Source: Microseira sp041929235 (lineage in GTDB: Bacteria > Cyanobacteriota > Cyanobacteriia > Cyanobacteriales > Aerosakkonemataceae). Taken from it: a DNA stretch of 64,000 nucleotides. Each line of letters starts with the position of its first letter. Position 1 is the stretch's first letter. Location of the stretch: positions 28,598 through 92,597 of the forward strand of contig NZ_JBHFNP010000067.1 in NCBI RefSeq assembly GCF_041929235.1, written 5' to 3'. Both the position numbers and the translations under genes were made by a program. The notes under the pieces are model-generated. The model worked only from the letters and a program-made list of their open reading frames with translations, made no database searches and was not told the DNA's origin. This document shows, one piece after another, positions 51,179 through 59,318 of the stretch.

Positions 51179-51585
51179 CTCCAATTTATCCAAAGTTGAA
51201 AAATAAAATTAGCGATCGCCTTCTCGATCATCCCTTTACAAACTACTGGGATATTTTTGTGATCAAACACCAGCACCCCATCAATATCGCCCTTCATATT
51301 ATCGGCATACTCTTCTTTTACGGCTTACTTTTCGCCATTTGGAAATCGCAAAATTACTGGTTACTATTAGGCTTGCCCCTGACGCAGTTAATCGGATTAG
51401 CCGGACATTTTTTATTTGAACCAAGCCATATTGATTTACAAGATGCTGTCTTCTCTTGGCGAGCTTCTTTCTGTTTAGCTAAAATGCTATTTAGGGTTCT
51501 ATCCGGTCAATATGGAGAGGATATCCGCCAACGTCAGGAAATTTTACGGCAATATCAGTTAAAAGTAGATGTAACCCACTTGTAA
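51175..51585 (+). CDS. Mpo1/DUF962-like membrane protein (cluster gene 2)
   Basis: A 136-residue protein of the Mpo1-like (DUF962, YGL010w) family. It shows the family's histidines in VIKHQHPINIALHIIG and LIGLAGHFLFEPSH, and two to three hydrophobic segments (about 38-55, 61-77). Yeast Mpo1 is an Fe-dependent dioxygenase that alpha-oxidises 2-hydroxy fatty acids; bacterial members are mostly untested. Its position suggests work on a lipid-like chain, which is inference. It overlaps gene 1 by four bases and precedes the first Rieske gene by 13. Confidence 0.85.
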   Translation: MTPIYPKLKNKISDRLLDHPFTNYWDIFVIKHQHPINIALHIIGILFFYGLLFAIWKSQNYWLLLGLPLTQLIGLAGHFLFEPSHIDLQDAVFSWRASFCLAKMLFRVLSGQYGEDIRQRQEILRQYQLKVDVTHL

Positions 51586-51598
51586 ATAAAGGTTTTTT

Positions 51599-52606
51599 AT
51601 GCAGATTTTTAACAACTGGAATATCATTACAAAAGGTTGGTATATTGCTTGTCCCAGTCAAGCCTTATCTCCAGGAAAAGCAAAATCAGTAGAGATGTGC
51701 GGTCAAAAAATAGTCATTTTTCGAGGTGAAGATGGAAAAGTTCGGGCTTTAGATGCTTATTGCCCTCATCTCGGAACAGATTTAGGAATTGGGCAAGTTG
51801 ATGGAAATTGGATTCGCTGTGCATTTCATCATTGGGCGTTTGATGAAACAGGATATTGTCAAAACATTCCTTGTCAATCGGAAATTCCTGCTGAAGCTAA
51901 ATTACCAGCTTACGCAACAGAGGAAAAATACGGCTTTATTTGGATTTATCCTGATGCTAAAGCACCGGAAGGAGTGGTTGAATTTGACGAAATGAAGGGA
52001 AAAGAGATTGTCAGCCAAGCTGATACCGCTTTTGAAAGAAGTTGCCATCATCACATCTGTATGATGAATGGAATTGATGCTCAACATTTGAAGACTATTC
52101 ATCATTTAGATATCAAAATGGAACTATCTTTACACACAAATGAATTAGGGACGCAAATTGACTTTACAATGCGGGGACAATTTCCTAAAACAACGCTGCG
52201 CGAACGGTTGGGTCAGCGATTTTTAGGGTCTAGCTATGAGTATTCTATGCGCTATGCACACGGTTGTATTGGTTTGCTGACGATGATGAAAAATGTGCGG
52301 CTATTTCCTCCGCTTCATACGATCTATGCTTACACTGCGATCGCACCAGGAAGAACGCGAATTCAACCGATTTACATTACTGAGAAACGTCAAGGTATTG
52401 TTGGATATTTGCTCAGTCAGTTCTTATTGTTGTGTACCCGCTTGGCTTACTATATGCTCAGAGATGAGGATGGCAAGATTTACGACAATATTCGCTTTAA
52501 TCCGCAGCTACTCCTCAGCATTGATAAACCATTAGTTCAATATATGCACTATGTTAATCAACTTGAACCGTCTCGATGGTCGCCGAGTGTCAAGGATGAA
52601 TACTGA
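51599..52606 (+). CDS. Rieske-type non-haem iron oxygenase A (cluster gene 3)
   Basis: A 335-residue Rieske oxygenase alpha subunit. The [2Fe-2S] ligands are C55 and H57 (YCPHLGTDLG) and C74 and H77 (RCAFHHWAFD). The mononuclear iron site is in MNGIDAQHLKTIHHLD, giving the D-x2-H-x4-H pattern. It resembles the Rieske gene at 53463 in layout and motifs, so these are paralogs. Members hydroxylate, desaturate or demethylate using electrons from a ferredoxin. The only ferredoxin nearby is cluster gene 8. Ribosome site is weak (AAAGG at 51588). Confidence 0.92.
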   Translation: MQIFNNWNIITKGWYIACPSQALSPGKAKSVEMCGQKIVIFRGEDGKVRALDAYCPHLGTDLGIGQVDGNWIRCAFHHWAFDETGYCQNIPCQSEIPAEAKLPAYATEEKYGFIWIYPDAKAPEGVVEFDEMKGKEIVSQADTAFERSCHHHICMMNGIDAQHLKTIHHLDIKMELSLHTNELGTQIDFTMRGQFPKTTLRERLGQRFLGSSYEYSMRYAHGCIGLLTMMKNVRLFPPLHTIYAYTAIAPGRTRIQPIYITEKRQGIVGYLLSQFLLLCTRLAYYMLRDEDGKIYDNIRFNPQLLLSIDKPLVQYMHYVNQLEPSRWSPSVKDEY

Positions 52607-52716
52607 ATTAAACCAACCACTCTGAGATCTGTCACATTGCTCAGAACCTCCAGCAGATTTGCTCAGTAGACTGTTAGTAGTATTCCCCAAAACCGAGTCT
52701 CAGTACTTCCCGAACG

Positions 52717-53457
52717 ATGAATAGTTGGCTGGTTCCCGTTCAAGAGTTGCGCCCAAGCGATCGCACCGCAATGTATACCCTGATGAACAGCCATTTTAAA
52801 GGCATAACCTGGGATGGGTTCCAGACCGATCTCGATCGCAAAAACTGGGTGTTATTGTTAAGAAATGAAACAACTAATACTCTTAAAGGTTTTTCAACCC
52901 TAATGTTCTGTCAAACGAAGTTTTTAGGGGAGAAAATCAGCGTTATTTATTCAGGAGATACGATTGTCGATCCCAGTGCTTGGTCAAGTACAACCCTGCC
53001 TCGAACTTGGATAACTGCCGTCAACTTTCTGCGCCAACAATATGCCGAAAATAAACTATACTGGCTCCTAATTTGCTCTGGTTTTCGTACATATCGCTTT
53101 CTGCCCATCTTTTGGAAAGAATTCTATCCTCGCTACGATAAAGATGCGCCTGTTTTGATTGAAAATTTAATGGCAAGTTTGGCACAAGAATATTATGGCG
53201 ATCGCTACGATAAAGCAACCGGAATTGTCCGTTTTAAGTCTCCCCAAATTCTTCGGGAGGGATTAATTGAAATTCCTCAAGAACGACAGGCTAACCCCCA
53301 TATTCAATTTTTTACAACCAAAAACCCTGGCTATCGATTCGGGGATGAATTGGTTTGTTTGACGGAAATCTGCTATGAAAATCTCACCCATGCTGGACAA
53401 CGGATGTGGGAGGCAGAATCGTCGCTAGAAGTTGTGCAAGACTCTGTTTTAATTTAA
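52717..53457 (+). CDS. Possible GNAT-fold protein (cluster gene 4)
   Basis: A 246-residue protein I cannot place with confidence. The start (LVPVQELRPSDRTAMYTLMN), the central NTLKGFSTLMFCQTKFLGEK and IYSGDTIVDPS strands, and a following helix (TLPRTWITAVNFLRQQY) have the shape of a GNAT acyltransferase, but no clear R/Q-x-x-G-x-G/A acetyl-CoA loop is seen. The C-terminal third (FFTTKNPGYRFGDELVCLTE) is unlike GNATs. It is set between the two paralogous Rieske genes, 110 bases after the first and 5 before the second. Confidence 0.6.
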   Translation: MNSWLVPVQELRPSDRTAMYTLMNSHFKGITWDGFQTDLDRKNWVLLLRNETTNTLKGFSTLMFCQTKFLGEKISVIYSGDTIVDPSAWSSTTLPRTWITAVNFLRQQYAENKLYWLLICSGFRTYRFLPIFWKEFYPRYDKDAPVLIENLMASLAQEYYGDRYDKATGIVRFKSPQILREGLIEIPQERQANPHIQFFTTKNPGYRFGDELVCLTEICYENLTHAGQRMWEAESSLEVVQDSVLI

Positions 53458-53462
53458 TTTTT

Positions 53463-54518
53463 ATGTCTCTTAACAAACCACATTCAACATTTAATAATCC
53501 AACGCAATTTATTCAGGGATGGTACTGGGCGCTACCCTCTAAAGAATTAAAAGTTGGTAAGGTGAAAGCTGTCACGCTTTTGGGTAGAAATTTAGCCATT
53601 TATCGAGGTGTTAGCGGTCAGGTAGTGGCGATAGATGCCTATTGTCCTCACATGGGCGCTCATTTGGCAGAAGGAAAGGTAGATGGGGATGGAATTCGCT
53701 GTTTTTTCCATAATTGGAAGTATGATGCTAATGGAATTTGCGTAGATATTCCTTCGTTGGAAAAACCCCTACCTGTCTCTATCAAAACTTGGCATACGGC
53801 GGAACAGTATGGTCTGATTTGGGTTTGGGTGGGAGAAGAAAAGCCCTATTTGCTTCCTTTTGTACCGGAACTAGAACAGGCAGATTGCGATTATATTTTA
53901 GGGACTCGGTTTATTAAAAATTGTCATGCTAATGTGTTGTTGATTAATGCGATCGATGCTCATCACTTTAATACAGTCCACAATCTGCCTCTAGAAATTG
54001 TATTTGATTCAAAAGAATTGAATCCTAATGCGATCGCTTTTAGCAACACAACAAAGGGAGGTGATGATTCTTGGTTAATTCGTTTGATTCGTCCTCTCTA
54101 CCAAAATGAAGTTACTTATAGTATGTGTTATTGGTATGGCAGCACGGGAACAGTAACGCTAGGCCCAGATTTTTTGCACTTCTATATTGTATTTGCACTG
54201 CGAACGATCGAGGGGGGTAAAACTGAGGGACAAACGGTTTTAATTACACCGAAGAGAGATGGATGTTTGGGATGGGGAATTAACCGGGGGTTACTATGGT
54301 TAACGCAGCAGGTTGGTAATTACTTTGCCAAGGGGGATACACAAGTTTTTCAGACGATTCAATTTGACCTTAAAACTCCCACAAAAGCCGATCGCTCAAT
54401 TCTAGAATTTATTCAGCACGTTAACCGCCAGAAAGCGCTTACCTGGAAAACTTGGGAATCTGTTGATAATTTAGAAAATAGCGATCGCAACTATCCACCG
54501 ACCTCTTTAGTACTCTAG
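53463..54518 (+). CDS. Rieske-type non-haem iron oxygenase B (cluster gene 5)
   Basis: A 351-residue Rieske oxygenase starting at ATG 53463 (MSLNKPHSTFNNPTQFIQGW); the longer upstream frame lies in the previous gene. Rieske ligands are in YCPHMGAHLAEG and RCFFHNWKYD. The mononuclear iron motif is INAIDAHHFNTVHNLP. It is a diverged paralog of cluster gene 3. The C-terminal region carries TVTLGPDFLHFYIVFALRTI, which lines the substrate pocket in this family. The next gene starts one base after its stop. Confidence 0.92.
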   Translation: MSLNKPHSTFNNPTQFIQGWYWALPSKELKVGKVKAVTLLGRNLAIYRGVSGQVVAIDAYCPHMGAHLAEGKVDGDGIRCFFHNWKYDANGICVDIPSLEKPLPVSIKTWHTAEQYGLIWVWVGEEKPYLLPFVPELEQADCDYILGTRFIKNCHANVLLINAIDAHHFNTVHNLPLEIVFDSKELNPNAIAFSNTTKGGDDSWLIRLIRPLYQNEVTYSMCYWYGSTGTVTLGPDFLHFYIVFALRTIEGGKTEGQTVLITPKRDGCLGWGINRGLLWLTQQVGNYFAKGDTQVFQTIQFDLKTPTKADRSILEFIQHVNRQKALTWKTWESVDNLENSDRNYPPTSLVL

Positions 54519-54519
54519 C

Positions 54520-55443
54520 ATGACTCACACTTTATCAGAATATCAAATTGCTGGATTAAACTTGCCTCATGCGACCCCTAACGATCGATTAAGGCGGGTT
54601 TTGACGGCAGCATTGCCGAATCAAGGAAGTCCTACAGTCAGCTTAAACTTCCATTATTGGGAAGCTGAATTTTTTAACCTGGATCGAGTCAAAGTTTTTC
54701 AAGCAGCGAATGATGCCGAACAGTCTGCTATTCTTCAACTTGCCAATCGCAGCTTATTAGAAGAAGCCTATTACATTGAGAATGCAGGCGTTGGTTATAT
54801 GGCAAAGATGGTGCTTTTAGCAGAAACAATTGAAGAACGAATGCTGTACGGATTGTTTGTGGCGGATGAAGCAACCCACTTAAGTCAAATTAGTTGTTTC
54901 TTGCCAGAAATTGAATTAACAGGTAGTAACGATCCGTTTCTGGATTTATTAGCAGAAGTTGTTGAAGGTACGGATAAAACCGTGTTGTTATTTGTGCTGC
55001 AAGTGGTGTTAGAAGGGTGGGGTTTAAGTCATTACCGCCGACTCGCAAAGGAATGTCACCATCAAGTGCTGGCAGAGGTTTTTTATAGTTTTTTGGACGT
55101 AGAAGCACGCCATCATGCAACGGGAAGTTTATTGTTTGAGGAAATTCCGATTTCAAAATCTAGTCAAACATTAATTATTGAACTGTTAGCAAGATTTCTG
55201 ATGATGGTACAGGTTGGCCCGCAAAACGTACTAGCTGCGATCGCACAGGTGAAAGGAGATCTTTCGCGATCGCAAAAAATCCAAATACTAGAAGAGTTGG
55301 ATACGGAAACTCATAGCGGAACAAGGTTACAATTATTGCGATCGCTAATGCGGGGAAAATCAGCAGATGCGATCGTTCAAGCTTTAGAGGATCGAGGTGC
55401 TTTTGTCCCCTTACCTGCTCATCAGTGTGTCAACCCAATTTAA
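54520..55443 (+). CDS. Ferritin-like diiron protein (cluster gene 6)
   Basis: A 307-residue helical protein with a complete diiron set: E82/E87 region in LLEEAYYIENAG, E117 and H120 in DEATHLSQ, E165 in VLEGWGLSHY, and E196 and H199 in DVEARHHATG. This E, ExxH, E, ExxH pattern is that of ferritin-like oxygenases and desaturases, so an O2-dependent oxidation is likely. The C-terminal 60 residues (LSRSQKIQILEELDTETHSG) are an extra helical part. I do not recognise a characterised homolog. It lies directly before the AurF-like gene, and the two may act in sequence. Confidence 0.8.
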   Translation: MTHTLSEYQIAGLNLPHATPNDRLRRVLTAALPNQGSPTVSLNFHYWEAEFFNLDRVKVFQAANDAEQSAILQLANRSLLEEAYYIENAGVGYMAKMVLLAETIEERMLYGLFVADEATHLSQISCFLPEIELTGSNDPFLDLLAEVVEGTDKTVLLFVLQVVLEGWGLSHYRRLAKECHHQVLAEVFYSFLDVEARHHATGSLLFEEIPISKSSQTLIIELLARFLMMVQVGPQNVLAAIAQVKGDLSRSQKIQILEELDTETHSGTRLQLLRSLMRGKSADAIVQALEDRGAFVPLPAHQCVNPI

Positions 55444-55452
55444 ACCTTTGAT

Positions 55453-56628
55453 ATGGAAAATAAACTATTAGATCGTACAACAATTGATCGCAAGTTGCAA
55501 ATTAATTATAAACGCAACAAACAGCAAGACCATACAGCTTTAATGGATGAAGCAGTGGAAAAGTTTTGCTATGAAGATTGTAAAAATGAGTATTGGAATC
55601 CAGAGGAGTTTTCTTTACTCTATGGTACGCCTTTATGGGAGCAATCCAGCCCACATCAGCGCCTAATTTTGAATCAGCTTTATTGGGTAGCTTACTACTC
55701 GCAAATTGTCTCCGCTGAAATTGCCACGATCTTTTTCAATCAAACCAGCGCCACTGGACTTTACGCTCGTGAAGATTTCCGCTTAATCTGCGATACATTG
55801 GATTTAGAATCTTCTCAAGAACGCGCCCATATTAATGCATTCCGCACCATTGCCAAACAAGTTGAACAAGCTTTGTTTGGAGAACTGATTTTTACCTACC
55901 CGATGCGGAGTCCCTTTACTGAAACAATGGTTTATGCTGATACTAATGCGTTGAAAACTTGGTGGAAAAAGATTCAACTCCAATACTTTGGGTTAATTTC
56001 TGCGAATAATACTTTTTTGGCTTGTCAGTATTTTACAGTCAGAGGAGTGCGGACATTGAATGGTAAATTAATTCAGCACAAACTCAGCAACTATTATCAA
56101 AAACATCCTCAGCAAGACTTAGCACCCATTCCTGCTAAAATTTCTTACTATCACTTTCTAGATGAAAGCTTTCATTTTAATAGTTCGACAATTTTATCTC
56201 ACGATGTTGTCACTTGCCTTGCACCACCAACAGCTTTTGAAAAGTTGGTGGCAAATTTAGGGTTATGGGGATGTCAAAGGGATCATTTTCACTTTTCGGC
56301 GGCAATTAATGGGATTTTTTGGTACGATCCGGCGCTGTATGGCAAAATTTATCGCGTGTTGCGATCGCCCGTTTTCAACTTAACCGAAAAAGAGGCTAAA
56401 GACATGATGAGGCGCTGTTTTACCGAAGAATCAGAGGGATTGCACCGCAGTTATTTAACGCATCAGGAAGCAATGGCATCTTATAAAGTGTATGTTGAAA
56501 AACTTGATTATCTGTGGAAACGCAATCGAGAAATGTCACTGATGGCATCTAATTCAATTTCCCAATATTTGGCTACTCAAAAAAGTTCTTTTCAACGCTT
56601 TGAACGGCAGGATTTTGCTCGTGTCTGA
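55453..56628 (+). CDS. AurF-like diiron N-oxygenase candidate (cluster gene 7)
   Basis: A 391-residue protein resembling the p-aminobenzoate N-oxygenase (AurF/CmlI) family. Diiron ligands appear in order: E89 in IVSAEIATIF, E123 and H126 in SSQERAHINAF, H234 in SYYHFLDES, and E238 and H241 in DESFHFNSS. AurF-type enzymes turn amines into hydroxylamine, nitroso or nitro groups, and related ones make azoxy bonds; other oxidations are also possible. The N- and C-terminal parts (residues 1-60 and 330-391) are unusual. It overlaps the ferredoxin gene by eight bases, which suggests that the ferredoxin serves it. Confidence 0.75.
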   Translation: MENKLLDRTTIDRKLQINYKRNKQQDHTALMDEAVEKFCYEDCKNEYWNPEEFSLLYGTPLWEQSSPHQRLILNQLYWVAYYSQIVSAEIATIFFNQTSATGLYAREDFRLICDTLDLESSQERAHINAFRTIAKQVEQALFGELIFTYPMRSPFTETMVYADTNALKTWWKKIQLQYFGLISANNTFLACQYFTVRGVRTLNGKLIQHKLSNYYQKHPQQDLAPIPAKISYYHFLDESFHFNSSTILSHDVVTCLAPPTAFEKLVANLGLWGCQRDHFHFSAAINGIFWYDPALYGKIYRVLRSPVFNLTEKEAKDMMRRCFTEESEGLHRSYLTHQEAMASYKVYVEKLDYLWKRNREMSLMASNSISQYLATQKSSFQRFERQDFARV

Positions 56629-56911
56629 TTTATATACAATCTCCTTTCCCGGAACTGATTATCCGCCTATTACTTTACAACCACATCAAAATTTATCCGA
56701 ACATCTAACTATTCAGAATTCACCTGTATTGTTTGGCTGTCGGACTGGAATTTGTGGAACTTGCTTAGTTGAAGTTATTGGTGATATTCCTGCTGCTAAG
56801 GTCGATGAACAGGAAGTGCTGGATACCTTAGCGCCCGATCGTCCCAATGCCCGGTTAGCTTGTCAACTTGACCTTACAGCCAATGTTGAAATTTGCCAAC
56901 TAGATAGATGA
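56621..56911 (+). CDS. Plant-type [2Fe-2S] ferredoxin (cluster gene 8)
   Basis: A 96-residue ferredoxin from GTG 56621 (MSDLYTISFPGTDYPPITLQ). The cluster ligands are CRTGICGTC (C-x4-C-x2-C) and a fourth cysteine in ARLACQLDL. This is the short type that donates electrons to oxygenases. No reductase is encoded in the operon, so it must be reduced by a housekeeping enzyme such as FNR. It likely serves the three Rieske and two diiron proteins. Its stop overlaps the next ATG (ATGA). Confidence 0.92.
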   Translation: MSDLYTISFPGTDYPPITLQPHQNLSEHLTIQNSPVLFGCRTGICGTCLVEVIGDIPAAKVDEQEVLDTLAPDRPNARLACQLDLTANVEICQLDR

Positions 56912-57960
56912 TGTCTTCTGTTCGAGTATTTAACGTTATGCAATTGGCAGATTTCTGGTACATTGTCGCATTGAGCGACCAATTAAAACCTAACACGGTG
57001 TTAGCCCGATCGCTCTTAGGAGAATGGCTAGCAATCTTTCGGGGAGAAGATGGACAAGCAGTGGCGTTGCGCGATCGCTGTTTGCATCGCAGTAGTCGCC
57101 TATCCGCAGGAAAGATTTGTAACGGCGCATTGCAATGTCCTTATCATGGCTGGATGTACGATCGAAATGGCAATGTTATTGCCGTTCCTTCTGAAGGAAA
57201 TTCGTTCAAAATTTCCCAGCAGCGTAGAGCAAAGTGTTATCCAACAAAAGAGCAAGATGGTTATGTTTATGTGAGGTTAATTGACAATCCTAACGAACAT
57301 TTCGATCCCTTTTCCATGCCTCATTATCAAGATCCAGGATGGGAAACAGTACGAGTAATTAATCGTTTTAGCAATAATGTTACTAATTGTGTAGAAAACT
57401 TTATTGATATTCCCCATACTGCCTTCGTGCATCCAGGCGTTTTCCGCAACTATCGCCAACAAAAGTTAGAAATGATGGTAGAGCGGAAAAATGGTTCTGT
57501 TTTGGTGGAGTATAGTAATGAAACGAGCAATCTAGGATGGTATAGTCGTTTTCTCAATCGGCAGGGTGCTAAAATTAAACATAGCGATCGCTTTTATATG
57601 CCGAATATTACCTGCGTAGAATACAAGATGGGAAACAACCGCCATTTATTCATTACCAGTCAATCGATTCCCGAAACTGAAAATTCAACGCTAGTTTACA
57701 CGGATGTTACTTATAACTATGGCATTTGGAATAAACTAGCACGTCCGTTTATCCGATGGACAGCACAATATATTATTCAGCAGGATGTGAAAATTTTGGG
57801 CATTCAAGGGGAAGCGATCGCCAAATACGGAACCCACTTTTCTCACACGCCTGCTGATACGATTCATGTGTTTGTAGAGTCTATTCGAGATGCGATCGCG
57901 TCTGGACAAGATCCCCGACAACTAGCCGATAAATCGGTTAAAGTTACATTTTGGGTCTAA
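56908..57960 (+). CDS. Rieske-type non-haem iron oxygenase C (cluster gene 9)
   Basis: A 350-residue Rieske oxygenase of a different branch from genes 3 and 5. Cluster ligands are in RCLHRSSRLS and QCPYHGWMYD. The mononuclear iron site lies in NCVENFIDIPHTAFVHPG, with N, E and D before the two histidines as in vanillate O-demethylase or Pao-like enzymes. The C-terminal region has a YNYGIWNKLARPFIRWTAQY helix. It probably oxidises or demethylates an intermediate; which one is unknown. Nine bases separate it from gene 10. Confidence 0.92.
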   Translation: MMSSVRVFNVMQLADFWYIVALSDQLKPNTVLARSLLGEWLAIFRGEDGQAVALRDRCLHRSSRLSAGKICNGALQCPYHGWMYDRNGNVIAVPSEGNSFKISQQRRAKCYPTKEQDGYVYVRLIDNPNEHFDPFSMPHYQDPGWETVRVINRFSNNVTNCVENFIDIPHTAFVHPGVFRNYRQQKLEMMVERKNGSVLVEYSNETSNLGWYSRFLNRQGAKIKHSDRFYMPNITCVEYKMGNNRHLFITSQSIPETENSTLVYTDVTYNYGIWNKLARPFIRWTAQYIIQQDVKILGIQGEAIAKYGTHFSHTPADTIHVFVESIRDAIASGQDPRQLADKSVKVTFWV

Positions 57961-57969
57961 GATTTTGCT

Positions 57970-58713
57970 ATGCAAAGCTTTGTACAAGTTATAGTTTTTG
58001 TTGCTTTTATCGGATTGGTTGGATGGACTATCTTCGATAAATCTGGTCGAACTAAACTCCAAGCAAAACCTCTGGAAGATTGGTTATTAGACAGCGCTGG
58101 ACTGTTTGTGCAAGGAATGCTGATTCCACTCCTGCAAGTTACGTTGATTTATCAACTGGATCGTTATCGTTTACCGATGCCAAAAGAATGCCTTAATCTG
58201 CCTCTGGTTTTCAGCTTTCTTCTCAGCTTTGTTGCGGTTGATTATCTCTATTATTGGAATCATCGCCTGTTGCATACTTTTTTTTGGCCCGTCCATCAAG
58301 TGCATCATACAGTGACTGATTTAGATGTTTTGGGAACATCTCGTAACACCATTTGGGCAAGCTTTCTCATTGTTTATCTGTGGGTTCATACGCTATTTCT
58401 GTACTTGCTAGCCGATCCCGCAGGCTATCTTTTAGGAGTTAGCTTAACTTCTGCCCTAGATTTATGGCGACACAGCCAACTAACCATTCCCTCAAACAGT
58501 TGGCTTTACCGTTATTTATCTCCTTGGTTGATTCTGCCACAGGATCACGCATGGCATCATTCTAGCCAGTTTCCCGATCGCAATTACGGTGCAAATCTGA
58601 AACTTTGGGATAAGTTGCATGGAACTTATTATGAAGAAAGTGAATTGCCAACCGAAATCGGAACCGCAACCTCATTAACTTTCACTCAAAAGCTTTTATT
58701 TCCTTTTTTATGA
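57970..58713 (+). CDS. Fatty-acid hydroxylase / sterol-desaturase family protein (cluster gene 10)
   Basis: A 247-residue integral membrane di-iron enzyme. The histidine boxes are HRLLH and HQVHH in WNHRLLHTFFWPVHQVHHTV, then RHSQL, and WHHSSQFPDRNYG near the end. Three to four hydrophobic segments (about 5-20, 48-65, 75-92, 130-150) anchor it. Family members hydroxylate or desaturate lipids. With the Mpo1-like gene it suggests a hydrophobic substrate. Its stop overlaps the next ATG. Confidence 0.9.
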   Translation: MQSFVQVIVFVAFIGLVGWTIFDKSGRTKLQAKPLEDWLLDSAGLFVQGMLIPLLQVTLIYQLDRYRLPMPKECLNLPLVFSFLLSFVAVDYLYYWNHRLLHTFFWPVHQVHHTVTDLDVLGTSRNTIWASFLIVYLWVHTLFLYLLADPAGYLLGVSLTSALDLWRHSQLTIPSNSWLYRYLSPWLILPQDHAWHHSSQFPDRNYGANLKLWDKLHGTYYEESELPTEIGTATSLTFTQKLLFPFL

Positions 58714-59318
58714 CACTGCTGAGTAAAATTATTTTATTTTTTCCTGCTATCGTTTTATTGGTAACAGGCGGATCGCTGATCTATTTTGCACATTCACCCA
58801 GCATCCTCAGCGTTTTGGCTGTATTGTTTTCTCTTTACGGATTACCTGTTTTAGTTTACCGATTGCATCAGCGGGTGTATCCGCTTCGAGAGGGCATTAG
58901 TTATTTACAAGGAAAGGAGTATAGTCCTTGGTGGGGTAGCCATCAAATTCAGGTTATTTATATTGCAATTCCAGCTTTAGAGGCTGTGTTGCAACTGATT
59001 CCAGGGGTATTTTCCGGTTGGTTGCGTTTGTGGGGTGCGAAGGTAGGGCGAAATGTGTACTGGACACCAGGACTAGAAATAGCCGATCGCGGTTTGTTAG
59101 AAATAGGCGATCGCGTTGTAATTGGACATCGAGTTGGCATTTATTCTCACGTTATTAAACCTCGGAAACAAGACTTAATGTTATATGTCAAAAAAGTCAA
59201 AATTGGTAATGATGCCTTTGTGGGTGCAGGATCGCATCTTGCCCCCGGTGTAGTAATTGAAGATGGCGTTTATATACCTGTTATCACTAACCTTTATCCC
59301 AATCAAAGGGTGAAATAA
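58710..59318 (+). CDS. Hexapeptide-repeat (left-handed beta-helix) protein, membrane-anchored (cluster gene 11)
   Basis: A 202-residue protein with one or two N-terminal membrane segments (about 5-26 and 30-47) and a left-handed beta-helix at about 105-195 (GAKVGRNVYWTPGLEIADRG, LLEIGDRVVIGHRVGIYSHV, VKIGNDAFVGAGSHLAPGVV). Such domains are mainly acyltransferases using acyl-CoA or acyl-ACP. Here it could add or move an acyl group during biosynthesis. It shares one base with the start of the GH3 gene, so it is coupled to it. Confidence 0.85.
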   Translation: MTLLSKIILFFPAIVLLVTGGSLIYFAHSPSILSVLAVLFSLYGLPVLVYRLHQRVYPLREGISYLQGKEYSPWWGSHQIQVIYIAIPALEAVLQLIPGVFSGWLRLWGAKVGRNVYWTPGLEIADRGLLEIGDRVVIGHRVGIYSHVIKPRKQDLMLYVKKVKIGNDAFVGAGSHLAPGVVIEDGVYIPVITNLYPNQRVK

